A stretch of DNA of 64,000 nucleotides, taken from the IMG/VR virus record IMGVR_UViG_3300033429_000001, positions 1 to 64,000 of that record, one strand, 5' to 3'. This document shows positions 1 through 6,499 of the stretch, piece after piece (within the stretch, counting starts at the first letter, position 1; every line of letters begins with the position of its first letter). The translations under genes were made by a program, and so were the position numbers. A model generated the notes under the pieces. It was given only the letters and a program-made list of their open reading frames with translations. It had not been told where the DNA came from and searched no databases. The DNA is from a virus.

Positions 1-35
1 ACGCTGTCAATAATATAATCTTGCTTATCTAACAT
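1..35 (-). CDS. Small phage protein, N-terminal fragment (runs off left edge)
   Basis: A leftward ATG at 33-35 is preceded by an AAGGAG ribosome site and a strong promoter at 87-115. The first eleven codons are identical to those of the 57-residue protein at 16585-16758, so this is the start of a paralogue whose remainder lies outside the window. Function unknown. The identity is part of a 99-bp exact repeat, so the window edge may itself be an assembly break. Confidence 0.55.
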   Translation of the reverse strand, partial: MLDKQDYIIDS

Positions 36-99
36 TTTATTCTCCTTTTTGCTATTTCAGTGAGTTTATCTCTCTGAACTGTCTATATAATACCACATT
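1..99. repeat. 99-bp exact direct repeat, copy 1
   Basis: Bases 1-99 are identical to 16724-16822 and differ from base 100 on. The repeat covers the first codons of a small gene, its ribosome site and the -10 region of its promoter. Confidence 0.95.
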
Positions 100-115
100 A
101 TAGCTATAATGTCAA
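87..115 (-). promoter_or_regulatory. Leftward sigma70 promoter
   Basis: Read leftward: -35 TTGACA (115-110), 17-bp spacer, -10 TATTAT (92-87). It drives the small gene starting at 35. The spacer and part of the -35 are covered by an 18-bp palindrome (95-112), so a repressor bound there should block RNA polymerase. Confidence 0.85.
95..112. promoter_or_regulatory. 18-bp perfect palindrome, probable operator
   Basis: ACATTATAGCTATAATGT reads the same on both strands and lies between the -10 and -35 elements of the leftward promoter. This is a typical position for a repressor site. The paralogous promoter at 16810-16838 shares the -10 but lacks the palindrome, so the two gene copies are probably regulated differently. 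Confidence 0.65.
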
Positions 116-146
116 CCCCTTTTTCTCTACAATCTCACCAATTTTT

Positions 147-163
147 CTCTACAATTTGTAGAG
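147..163. promoter_or_regulatory. 17-bp palindrome upstream of ncRNA candidate A
   Basis: CTCTACAATTTGTAGAG is a perfect inverted repeat around a central base. A half site with the same TTTTCTCTACAAT sequence occurs at 121-133. It lies just upstream of the weak promoter for the RNA candidate at 198 and could be an operator. No regulator is identified. Confidence 0.4.
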
Positions 164-197
164 TTTTGACACATCCTGCTAATTTTAATTTTCCTGC

Positions 198-296
198 GCT
201 TCTCCCTGTCTGCAATCTTCGCGCTAGGATTGCTTTTAATTATCGCGCTGACTGGCCCAGGAGGTCACCAGTCGAGACAGGGAGGAGAGCGGGAAA
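198..296 (+). ncRNA. Structured RNA candidate A (three-way junction)
   Basis: P1 pairs 199-211 with 275-287 (13 bp, one G-U). P2 pairs 212-217 with 228-233. P3 pairs 250-255 with 268-273. The J2/3 strand 234-249 contains the conserved TCGCG. Copy B at 16458-16550 keeps the fold while changing five base pairs on both sides. A -10-like TAATTT at 186-191 stands at the same distance from P1 as the clear -10 of copy B; a TTGACA at 166-171 has only 14-bp spacing. No ORF spans it. It lies between a leftward gene start (35) and the end of a leftward operon (313). Strand is inferred from the promoters; function is unknown. Confidence 0.6.
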
Positions 297-312
297 TGCC
301 TGGGTATCTTTT

Positions 313-993
313 CTACTTCTTACTGGACTTCCTTAGCCATCTGTCCCTGGCCATTCTGCAATAGTCTGACCTGGACCAGTGAGTCACGTCACCATACAAT
401 CGTCCGCTTGTGCCCTGGCCAGGCTCACCAGACACCAGGCGAGCGTAGGACAGGATATAGAGACAGCAGTAGTACTCATCATCAAGGAAGCGAGGATTTA
501 CACGTCTTGTAAAATGAGCCTTCGACAGTACCCAGTTGATTTTTATTCTCTGGTAGCCGCCACCCGTCCAGCGCATGGAGAACTTGGTGTCATTGACAGA
601 GTTGGATTGTCTACGCCAGGCGATGCCGACGAATCTCATAAATGTGGATTCTGGTATGGCGATAGGTAGCCCCCGCCCAAAGAATTGAAATTCCTCTGGC
701 TCTGGCTCTCTCCGATCATGCCATTTAATCAGCCGGCCCCCATCATGATGTCCAGGGGCTATGCTGTTGAACGTAGAGACGGCCCGATTCCAACGGGGAG
801 TCCGTTGACCAGGCCGTCGCCAGGGCCAGCGACGGGATAGGACGGTCACAGCAGCAATACCACCGAATCCGTATAGCATCGGTGGCCACCCGTCGCCGTT
901 AGCAAGGGCCGAGAAACAGGCGATGGCGACCGTTGACAGGCCGCCATCAATCAGGAAATTTTGGGTTTCTTGGCGTAGGTTTATTTTGGTCAT
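313..993 (-). CDS. Hypothetical membrane protein, last gene of leftward operon
   Basis: 226 residues with no family recognised. Residues about 18-55 contain two hydrophobic stretches separated by a short polar turn, consistent with a small membrane anchor. The remainder is basic and rich in Arg, Trp and Tyr. It is the promoter-distal gene of the leftward operon and is followed by the RNA candidate at 198-296. The start at 993 has only a weak ribosome site. Confidence 0.55.
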   Translation of the reverse strand: MTKINLRQETQNFLIDGGLSTVAIACFSALANGDGWPPMLYGFGGIAAVTVLSRRWPWRRPGQRTPRWNRAVSTFNSIAPGHHDGGRLIKWHDRREPEPEEFQFFGRGLPIAIPESTFMRFVGIAWRRQSNSVNDTKFSMRWTGGGYQRIKINWVLSKAHFTRRVNPRFLDDEYYCCLYILSYARLVSGEPGQGTSGRLYGDVTHWSRSDYCRMARDRWLRKSSKK

Positions 994-1009
994 TATCTAT
1001 CCACATCGC

Positions 1010-2191
1010 TTAAAATGGCAAATCCTCTTCTTCGCTCGGGTCGGAATTATTTTGATTACCCAGTCTTGAGTCCGCCTCTTGGTTGGCGAAATTTGCCAAC
1101 TCGTTATAGATAAATTCCTCATTGGCTGGATCGTATCTTAAGTTCAATTCGGCCATTGCGGTTTCTATTCGAGCGCCGTTGGTAAAATACGTTATGTTGT
1201 CCAGTATTCTTTTCTCGAATTTGCCATAATCAGCCGTGCCGTCCATTTCGTCAGGATTGGAGACGGCGGAGACCTGACTATCAAAAATAGACTGCCTAAT
1301 TTGCTCCTCATTCTTTGACGAATAGGCCAATTGTGCTTCTGAGTATTGCTTCTCTAGCCATTCCAGGCCGTAGAAATAATCATCCAACGAGTTGAGGAAT
1401 TTGTGGAGCGGCACAGCTACCTCAACCATTTCGTCGTAGGCGTCTTGGGGTCTGAAATGGTCACCGGTCAAATTGGCCATGCTCAGAACATACGACATAA
1501 TTCTTGTAATGTTGACCGGGTCATAGGGAGGATTCCAGATTTTGAGTGTGTTCTTGCAGTGCGTAGCCAATTGGCTTTTAGTCATTTTTGATACGTCAAT
1601 ACTGACACTATGGGTAGTGGGCTGTATCCTGGTAACGATCATTTTCTTACCGGCCACGGTTTCAGCATTGTCAAAAACTTTGACCCGCTTCCCGATCCAT
1701 TCACCTGGGGGGCCGTATGCCTCGCAAAGGATTCGTCCATATGATAGCGGAATTCTAACCTTCAGGGGACTTTCCATAAAATGAACCAAGCAAATCGTCT
1801 CGGTGTCCTTGCTCTGGAATTTTCGGCGATCTTCGGCGGTAACGTCTTTAATAGTCATAATTTCTGCTCCGTCAGGTAGATCAATACCACCCCGCATAAT
1901 GCCGGTTTGGTTTGGGAATAATTCAGCCATTGTTTTCATGATTTCACCTCGTGTTAATTCTTTGGCTACGCCTCTATGGATAAACCCATAGTGTTGATGA
2001 TTATCAGAGCATTTAAGCCCGTGGTTTTTTATCTCTAAATCAGATAAACAATACAGGCACTTGTACACGATTTTGGCAAGATGGATATTTATTCGTTCGC
2101 CGTGTATTGTTGTCAGATCATGGCCGCCGGTCGTCATGGCGGCGCGTCGGGCGATTCTGGTCACAATTTGCCCTTTCCCCGCCCGGCTCAT
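1010..2191 (-). CDS. Zinc-finger protein with SSB-like acidic C-terminal tail
   Basis: 393 residues. Near residue 45 is a possible zinc-binding cluster (CLYC, then C and H residues about 18-25 positions on). The central part (residues about 110-200) has an OB-like mix of strands and the C-terminal half is helical. The last residues, SEEEDLPF, resemble the acidic tip by which bacterial single-strand-binding proteins recruit repair and replication partners. I infer a DNA-binding role in replication or recombination; no family is recognised. The N-terminal 20 codons contain a 40-bp repeat shared with the gene at 3343-3567. The start is uncertain (the AAGGG directly abuts ATG). Confidence 0.65.
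   Translation of the reverse strand: MSRAGKGQIVTRIARRAAMTTGGHDLTTIHGERINIHLAKIVYKCLYCLSDLEIKNHGLKCSDNHQHYGFIHRGVAKELTRGEIMKTMAELFPNQTGIMRGGIDLPDGAEIMTIKDVTAEDRRKFQSKDTETICLVHFMESPLKVRIPLSYGRILCEAYGPPGEWIGKRVKVFDNAETVAGKKMIVTRIQPTTHSVSIDVSKMTKSQLATHCKNTLKIWNPPYDPVNITRIMSYVLSMANLTGDHFRPQDAYDEMVEVAVPLHKFLNSLDDYFYGLEWLEKQYSEAQLAYSSKNEEQIRQSIFDSQVSAVSNPDEMDGTADYGKFEKRILDNITYFTNGARIETAMAELNLRYDPANEEFIYNELANFANQEADSRLGNQNNSDPSEEEDLPF
2124..2163. repeat. 40-bp palindromic repeat, copy 1
   Basis: Matches 3527-3566 with two differences. A hairpin (2123-2128 with 2038+100-2143, i.e. GCCGCC with GGCGGC at 2138-2143) encloses the conserved 9-nt loop GGTCGTCAT. In copy 2 the stem is CTCCGCC/GGCGGAG, so the flanking pairs changed together. 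Both copies fall in frame at the N-terminus of a leftward gene and encode an ARR-x-AMTTGG-type peptide. Confidence 0.6.
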
Positions 2192-2351
2192 CCCTTACCG
2201 GGCAGGTATATGGCGGGGTGATTCGAGACCACTATAACCGGCCCAAGTTTGCCGGTTGCAAGCCTCCCCAGTTGCGGCTTTGTACATGCATGCATTGGTG
2301 AGTTGGGTGGGGGAGACACGCCCTTGCGGGCATCAGGGACGCCGCCAATAA

Positions 2352-2756
2352 TTAAAGCGACTGAACTTTTTCAAGCCATGATTTTGTGGCTTGAATATAT
2401 CCTGCTGTCGTGTGCCAGCCCTGATAAAATTCCAGGATTTTGGCACTATCCAACACGCGGCCACCGTCATACTCCAGTCTAAGCACCAGACTGGCATCAC
2501 GTATCCCAAACAAGCTAATCCTGGCCCCGTTTTCCCGGATACCCAGGAGGGTCATTTTGTGATACGTTGGGGCGGCCTTGCGGTCGATGGCTAAAAATAC
2601 TTTTTCCAAAACGTCGGCATGGGTCAGGCCGACGAAAAGACTGTTTTCATTATTGGCTTCATAAGCCTCTTGGCAATCATTTGCCAATAAACACGGTGGG
2701 CAACGATGGCCAGAAGGGAGATTGAGACCGAATAATTCACAGCTGATTTGTGTCAT
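2352..2756 (-). CDS. Hypothetical phage protein
   Basis: 134 residues from the ATG at 2756, which has GCAGGA six bases upstream; a longer frame exists but overlaps the upstream gene. The N-terminal segment has four cysteines (C at about 6, 19, 22 and 28) that could bind zinc or an iron-sulfur cluster; the rest looks like a compact alpha/beta domain. No family recognised. Downstream, 2192-2351 is non-coding and holds only short inverted repeats. Confidence 0.6.
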   Translation of the reverse strand: MTQISCELFGLNLPSGHRCPPCLLANDCQEAYEANNENSLFVGLTHADVLEKVFLAIDRKAAPTYHKMTLLGIRENGARISLFGIRDASLVLRLEYDGGRVLDSAKILEFYQGWHTTAGYIQATKSWLEKVQSL

Positions 2757-2785
2757 CTTAATCCTGCTTTCTTTGTTTATTGCGC

Positions 2786-3244
2786 TTAATCCGAACAAAC
2801 AATCCGTTTGATCTCAACCGTTTTTGTGCCCACGGTCTCGACCCGGCAACTGGCGCCGTCGGCGTAGTCGGCGTCGACGACAACGAGAAGATGCGGGGGA
2901 AAATCGTACGGAGAGATTGGTTCGTCCCGGCGGAAATAATCAATAAAAATGTCCCCGTCATCATTCACAAATTGACGGGCTCGCTGCCAGCCACTGCCAA
3001 TGGCCCGCCGCATCTGTCTGAAGTTTTCCCGGCCCGGGGCGATTTTGATGGCCAGGCCTTCGGATACGTAGGCATCCCGCACTAAGCCGTCCGGCAGGTC
3101 AAGCAAGCCGTGTTTATCGGCCCACTCGATGGCCTGTTCAGTTTTTTTAATTCTCTTTCGCTCTTGGTCTATTTTGTGATTGATAATAGTATTACTCATT
3201 GTTGCACTTTTTTGCGTATTTAATGCAGTGTATCGTTTGTCCAT
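2786..3244 (-). CDS. Hypothetical phage protein
   Basis: 152 residues; the ATG at 3244 has a CGGAGG ribosome site seven bases upstream. The N-terminal 45 residues are helical and highly charged, the middle contains a VNDDGDIFIDYFRRDE segment, and the C-terminus is beta-like. No family recognised. It is the first gene after the internal promoter at 3284-3312. Confidence 0.6.
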   Translation of the reverse strand: MDKRYTALNTQKSATMSNTIINHKIDQERKRIKKTEQAIEWADKHGLLDLPDGLVRDAYVSEGLAIKIAPGRENFRQMRRAIGSGWQRARQFVNDDGDIFIDYFRRDEPISPYDFPPHLLVVVDADYADGASCRVETVGTKTVEIKRIVCSD

Positions 3245-3283
3245 TTTGTGCCTCCGGTTACTGTTTGCTTGCTTTACTCACTT

Positions 3284-3312
3284 AACTAACTACAAAAAGG
3301 GGGCAATGTCAA
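3284..3312 (-). promoter_or_regulatory. Leftward internal promoter (weak -10)
   Basis: Read leftward: TTGACA (3312-3307), 17-bp spacer, TTAGTT (3289-3284). The -35 context AGGGGTTGACATT is identical to that of the promoter at 87-115. Just upstream, 3325-3336 is an inverted repeat CAACG-TT-CGTTG that could be an operator. Confidence 0.5.
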
Positions 3313-3342
3313 CCCCTAAATACCCAACGTTCGTTGAAATTT

Positions 3343-3567
3343 TTATTTCACAAAACCCAGCCACCGCAGGACCAAAGCGACGGCCATCGCGCTGGCGTCA
3401 ATCACGCGGGCAATTTTGACGATGTTTATACCTGCAAACCACATCACCTGGATTTCCTCCTTTTTCAATTTGAGCAACTCTTGCGCCTCTTGTTGGACTC
3501 GTTCGGTCGGCCCTGGCGACATAGCTCCGCCGGTCGTCATGGCGGAGCGTCGGGCGATTCCGGTCAT
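3343..3567 (-). CDS. Small protein with hydrophobic C-terminal helix
   Basis: 74 residues; the ATG directly follows the stop codon of the upstream gene (TAA then ATG), suggesting translational coupling. Residues 22-38 form a charged helix, and the last 35 residues are rich in Ile, Val, Ala and Trp and could insert in a membrane. The first 14 codons are the palindromic repeat shared with the gene at 1010-2191. Function unknown. Confidence 0.5.
   Translation of the reverse strand: MTGIARRSAMTTGGAMSPGPTERVQQEAQELLKLKKEEIQVMWFAGINIVKIARVIDASAMAVALVLRWLGFVK
3527..3566. repeat. 40-bp palindromic repeat, copy 2
   Basis: Partner of 2124-2163. The stem pairs 3525-3531 with 3541-3547 around the loop GGTCGTCAT. 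It is in frame with the host gene as in copy 1. Confidence 0.6.
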
Positions 3568-3834
3568 TTATAGTTCCTCTTTTTTGGCAGCCTGCCATAA
3601 TTCGGCTGCATCTTTCATAGTGCCACCGCCACGAATGACGGCGCCAACGTGTGCATTGTACGCCGATTGGCCACGCCTGGTCTTCAATTCAGATAGAATC
3701 TTCTCAAGCAATTCGGCAATATAGATTAATAAAAACTGTGATAGTTGCGACTCTTGCGACCAGTAAGACTCCAGTCCTCTATTCTGAGCAAGTGCTTGTT
3801 TTGCCTTCGTTATTTTCTTTACTTTTGCCTTCAT
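3568..3834 (-). CDS. Hypothetical small basic protein
   Basis: 88 residues with a lysine-rich N-terminus (six Lys in the first thirteen residues), followed by a Gln/Ser stretch and a Leu/Ile-rich helix around residues 33-50. No family recognised. Head-to-tail with its leftward neighbours. Confidence 0.55.
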   Translation of the reverse strand: MKAKVKKITKAKQALAQNRGLESYWSQESQLSQFLLIYIAELLEKILSELKTRRGQSAYNAHVGAVIRGGGTMKDAAELWQAAKKEEL

Positions 3835-3846
3835 GATTTCCCTTTT

Positions 3847-4344
3847 CTACACCCATTCTACCGGAATAGTCCCCCGGCGCGGCTTCGGTTGCTGATTTCC
3901 AAACGCCCAACGTAGCCCCGCTTCCTTTTCAGCCTCCGTGATTGTTACGGGCTGCATCTCAACCGGGGTCTGTCCGAGCATTTTTATTATGCTCTCCCCG
4001 ATATTGGGGGCTTTGTAAACCGGACCGATGGGGTCATCGTAGCCCAGCGCGCTGGCGACGGTTTCGTCTGAGGCATTATCAGGTAATTCTACCATTTTTT
4101 CAAGCGACGGGCAGCCGCACCTACGCCAACCCTGCCTGCAGTTCTTACAGATATCTGAGCGGGCAGGGACTTGGGGGGCCGCCGTGGTATGGGTAAGTCT
4201 CGTATTTAGTAATTGCATCCCCGCTACAATAGACTTAGCCGCCGCGTCCGTTTTACCGGCCAGGATTTGAGCGGCAATAATTTGGACGGTGGTAGAGCGA
4301 CGGCGGACTAATTGACGAAGTTGATTAATATGATGTTTTTCCAT
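3847..4344 (-). CDS. Hypothetical protein with Cys-rich knuckle
   Basis: 165 residues. A C-x2-C-x6-C-x-C cluster (CKNCRQGWRRCGC) at about residues 66-78 is a likely zinc knuckle. The N-terminal 50 residues are helical and basic. Its start overlaps the stop of the upstream gene (TAATG), so the two are probably co-translated. No family recognised; a DNA-binding role is possible. Confidence 0.6.
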   Translation of the reverse strand: MEKHHINQLRQLVRRRSTTVQIIAAQILAGKTDAAAKSIVAGMQLLNTRLTHTTAAPQVPARSDICKNCRQGWRRCGCPSLEKMVELPDNASDETVASALGYDDPIGPVYKAPNIGESIIKMLGQTPVEMQPVTITEAEKEAGLRWAFGNQQPKPRRGTIPVEWV

Positions 4345-4571
4345 TACGCCACCGCCATACTGTCGCTAGGGCAGCGGAGGCTATGCAGTCTCTTTGTGGC
4401 GATGGCATCATTGTACATAAACCAGGCCGTACTTTGGTGTGTGGCATAATTAACGACCTGACCGTCAAGCCACACCTCGTATTCTTTTATTGCCGGGTTG
4501 TAGTGTAACCCGTCCGGCCTGCTTTGGGTTTGACTTTGAGTGGTATAGTGTGGTATACTTTTTTTAGACAT
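4344..4571 (-). CDS. First gene of the leftward operon, hypothetical
   Basis: 75 residues, 88 bases downstream of the leftward promoter at 4659-4687. The N-terminus is Ser/Gln/Thr-rich and the middle (YNPAIKEYEVWLDGQVVNYA) looks like a short beta domain. No family recognised. As the first gene opposite a CI-like repressor gene it occupies the position of an early regulator, but the sequence gives no direct evidence for that. Confidence 0.55.
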   Translation of the reverse strand: MSKKSIPHYTTQSQTQSRPDGLHYNPAIKEYEVWLDGQVVNYATHQSTAWFMYNDAIATKRLHSLRCPSDSMAVA

Positions 4572-4658
4572 TTATCACTCCTGTTTAGTGATTTTTGTTA
4601 GCCCTCGCTGAGCGTTAGATCCGCTCGTCGGGGGCGTTTGTTTTTTAAATGTAAGGGA

Positions 4659-4687
4659 ATTATATCAGGAATTTCTCTATGTGTCAA
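4659..4687 (-). promoter_or_regulatory. Strong leftward early promoter
   Basis: Read leftward: TTGACA (4687-4682), 17-bp spacer, TATAAT (4664-4659), a consensus sigma70 promoter. Its -35 box and that of the divergent promoter at 4703-4730 form an inverted repeat (GTGTCAA at 4681-4687, TTGACAC at 4703-4709), a natural place for a shared operator. Confidence 0.9.
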
Positions 4688-4702
4688 ATTAACTTGATAG
4701 AC

Positions 4703-4730
4703 TTGACACTATGCAAAAGCGATGTATAAT
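4703..4730 (+). promoter_or_regulatory. Rightward promoter of the repressor gene
   Basis: TTGACA (4703-4708), 16-bp spacer, TATAAT (4725-4730). Initiation is expected near 4737, only about three bases before the ATG at 4740, so the transcript should be leaderless or nearly so, as for lambda cI from PRM. The intervening ACTTGA direct repeats may be operator half sites. Confidence 0.9.
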
Positions 4731-4739
4731 ATCATCACT

Positions 4740-4961
4740 ATGGAAAATAAAATACCTGAAATTTTGAGCGATAGGGGTCTAACTATCTCCGACCTACACG
4801 CCATGATAATTCGAGGGGGTGACAGATTTAGCTATACTGGCCTGCTTGAATTAGCCAAGCCAACTGCTGGGCCATTGGCCGATGGTGTAAAGATCGGCAC
4901 ATTAAGAAAGATTGCTTTTGCATTGGGCGTAAAGGTCAGGGATTTGATCGGGGAAGAATGA
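4740..4961 (+). CDS. Cro/CI-type (XRE) repressor
   Basis: 73 residues. The helix-turn-helix covers about residues 5-70: a first helix (IPEILSDRGLTISDLHAMI), a stretch resembling the recognition-helix region, and a C-terminal helix ending in RKIAFALGVKVRDLIGEE, the pattern of the XRE family. There is no peptidase or dimerisation domain, so it is Cro-sized. An in-frame ATG at 4722 lies inside the -10 box and cannot be used by this promoter. I infer control of the divergent early promoters. Its stop overlaps the next short ORF (ATGA). Confidence 0.85.
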   Translation: MENKIPEILSDRGLTISDLHAMIIRGGDRFSYTGLLELAKPTAGPLADGVKIGTLRKIAFALGVKVRDLIGEE

Positions 4962-5035
4962 AACACGAACTAAAAACATGGTGCATCAGGGCGGGGCTTA
5001 CGAAAGGCAACCTAACACTTGAAAAAGAAATATGA
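4958..5035 (+). CDS. Possible 25-residue peptide
   Basis: ATG overlaps the repressor stop codon (ATGA), so translation could be coupled. The peptide (MKHELKTWCIRAGLTKGN...) has no recognisable family. It ends inside the next ORF in another frame. Support is positional only. Confidence 0.25.
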   Translation: MKHELKTWCIRAGLTKGNLTLEKEI

Positions 5036-5183
5036 TGTAACATACGAAATTGTTAATCTTAAAACACGCAAAACAGAAGAACGTATTTTTGTATCTGAAA
5101 TTGATTACAAATCTGCATTAGCAATTAAACGCAATCACAAAAAGATTTGCGCGATGCGCGTCAAACGTTCCGCCCAGCAATAG
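5019..5183 (+). CDS. Small basic protein, copy 1 of a duplicated gene
   Basis: 54 residues from a TTG start at 5019, with GAAAGG upstream. The sequence (KYDVTYEIVNLKTRKTEERIFV...) is almost the same as the product of 13880-14041; 157 bp (5031-5187 and 13889-14045) differ at two positions, both changing an amino acid. It is rich in Lys and Arg with a beta-strand-like first half, suggesting nucleic-acid binding. Copy 2 has an ATG start and three extra bases near the N-terminus. Function unknown. Confidence 0.5.
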   Translation: MKKKYDVTYEIVNLKTRKTEERIFVSEIDYKSALAIKRNHKKICAMRVKRSAQQ

Positions 5184-5370
5184 CAATGGTACGCAACCAG
5201 TCTTCGGGCGGGGGCTGATTCACTTCTGGCCCCGGAACAATTGAGTCTATTTTAATATGTGGTTGTGGCGCACTGGCAACGCCTGGGTCATGAGCGTGAG
5301 GAATCGAGACGACAGCGCGCATTGTCACGATTTCAAAAAAGCAGACAGCCGACCGGATGGATGCCCGGAA

Positions 5371-5395
5371 GCGGGTTCGACTCCCGCCAGCCACA
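5371..5395 (+). other. tRNA/tmRNA 3'-end-like fragment, possible attP core
   Basis: GCGGGTTCGACTCCCGC (5371-5387) is a perfect 5-bp T-arm with the canonical TTCGACT loop, followed by an acceptor-like CAGCCACA. The nearest 5' acceptor match is GTGGTTG at 5259-5265, 137 bases from the end, too far for a normal tRNA. Temperate phages carry the 3' end of a host tRNA or ssrA gene in attP, so this could be an attachment core, but no integrase is visible. The rest of 5184-5423 holds no gene I can support. Confidence 0.4.
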
Positions 5396-5423
5396 CATGC
5401 CATACAAATGAAATGGAGCGACA

Positions 5424-5531
5424 ATGAGGTCCAGCGATCTTGGCTGTGCGTTGGTTATAGTAGCGTATTTGGTCATGTTGACAATCCTAATTCTGTCTGG
5501 ACATCTCATGGGTGGGTATTCTTTTTTATAA
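5424..5531 (+). CDS. Small single-span membrane protein
   Basis: 35 residues: a short polar N-terminus, then a hydrophobic helix of about 20 residues (LVIVAYLVMLTILILSG). GGAG stands seven bases before the ATG. No family recognised; it may be a membrane effector of the phage. Confidence 0.4.
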   Translation: MRSSDLGCALVIVAYLVMLTILILSGHLMGGYSFL

Positions 5532-5602
5532 TTTTCCCCATCTTTATACTTTCAGCAATGGGAATAGATAATGAGAGATAGCAAGAGGAAGGCGGTAAAA
5601 CC

Positions 5603-6022
5603 TTGAAAGAAATACATATTCAGAAAATTTTAGAGGATCATAAGCTTTGGCTGCTAAATAAAGATGGTGAGCAGGCTGACTTGAGGTGGGCAAAACTGAG
5701 CGGGGCCAACCTGAGCGGGGCCAATCTGAGCGGGGCCAATCTGAGCGAGGCCGATCTGAGAAGGGCCGACTTGAGCGGGGCCGACTTGAGCGGGGCCAAC
5801 CTGATCGGGGCCAACTTGAGGTGGGCCAACCTGAGCGGGGCCGACTTGAGCGGGGCCAACCTGACCGGGGCCAATCTATCCAGGACAAGTTTTTGTCAGG
5901 CTACTTTGGATGGGGTAGTCTTAAGGCCAAAAGACATTGGTGGGCCAGGACATATACTATGCGCACTCACAAAACAAGAATGGGATATGATACGAGATAA
6001 TAGGGAGGATAATGGCCGATGA
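5603..6022 (+). CDS. Pentapeptide-repeat protein
   Basis: 139 residues from a TTG start with GGAAGG upstream. Residues about 24-95 are tandem A(D/N)LSG-type pentapeptides, which fold into a right-handed quadrilateral beta-helix. Some family members mimic DNA and inhibit gyrase; others have no known role. The last 45 residues are non-repetitive. The repetitive GC-rich DNA opens long frames on both strands, which are shadows. Role here unknown. Confidence 0.8.
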   Translation: MKEIHIQKILEDHKLWLLNKDGEQADLRWAKLSGANLSGANLSGANLSEADLRRADLSGADLSGANLIGANLRWANLSGADLSGANLTGANLSRTSFCQATLDGVVLRPKDIGGPGHILCALTKQEWDMIRDNREDNGR

Positions 6023-6057
6023 CAACCAAAAAAAATCCGTTTTGGTCGGGGTGTTGA

Positions 6058-6435
6058 ATGGATAAAACGGAAGCACAAAGACAGTTAGCCAAAGAATCCG
6101 ACAAAACCCTTGAGCGCAATTTTGATACTCTTTGGGCCTGGCTTAATGGTCCAGAATTACAATCTGAGTTTAAATTTCATCCCTCTCGAAAATGGAGATT
6201 TGATAGGGCCTATCCATCTCTAATGATAGGCATAGAGATCGAGGGCGGCACCTGGTCAGGCGGGCGACACAATCGTGAGCCAGGGTTTACTAATGATTGC
6301 GAGAAGTACAACTCGGCAGCCCTCATGGGCTGGAGGGTGTTTAGATTTTCTGGCCCAATGATGAACGATCCAGGCAAATACATTAAACCCATTGCCGATT
6401 TTTTAAGCGAGTGGCATGGAGGTCAGGATGGGTAA
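6058..6435 (+). CDS. VSR/PD-(D/E)XK-like endonuclease candidate
   Basis: 125 residues. The core FKFHPSRKWRFDRAYP, then IGIEIEGGTWSGG, then RHNREPGFTNDCEKYNSAALMGW, follows the pattern of small phage endonuclease-like proteins: R-x-FD-x-AY, a strand with (E/D)IEGG, and a conserved GWRVFRF strand. The D, E and K residues could form the metal-dependent active site. I infer a nuclease or junction-resolving role in replication. Family assignment is from memory of the motif. Confidence 0.65.
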   Translation: MDKTEAQRQLAKESDKTLERNFDTLWAWLNGPELQSEFKFHPSRKWRFDRAYPSLMIGIEIEGGTWSGGRHNREPGFTNDCEKYNSAALMGWRVFRFSGPMMNDPGKYIKPIADFLSEWHGGQDG

Positions 6436-6499
6436 ATACCATCTCCCAAAGATTAAGCCGGCGACAAAAAACCTCTGACCTCGTTGTCGAAAGGAACAT

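Noticed and set aside
198-296. Hammerhead ribozyme, purine riboswitch or phi29-type pRNA
   Set aside because: A three-way junction is present, but the CUGAUGA/GAAA core, the purine-riboswitch loop bases and any phi29-like gene context are absent.
5259-5395. Complete tRNA gene
   Set aside because: The acceptor partners are 137 nt apart, the linker before the D-arm is one base, and no anticodon stem pairs; only the 3' part is convincing.
5544-6000. Long frames on both strands over the pentapeptide-repeat gene
   Set aside because: The 15-bp GC-rich repeat removes stop codons in all frames; only the TTG-started frame makes a known fold.
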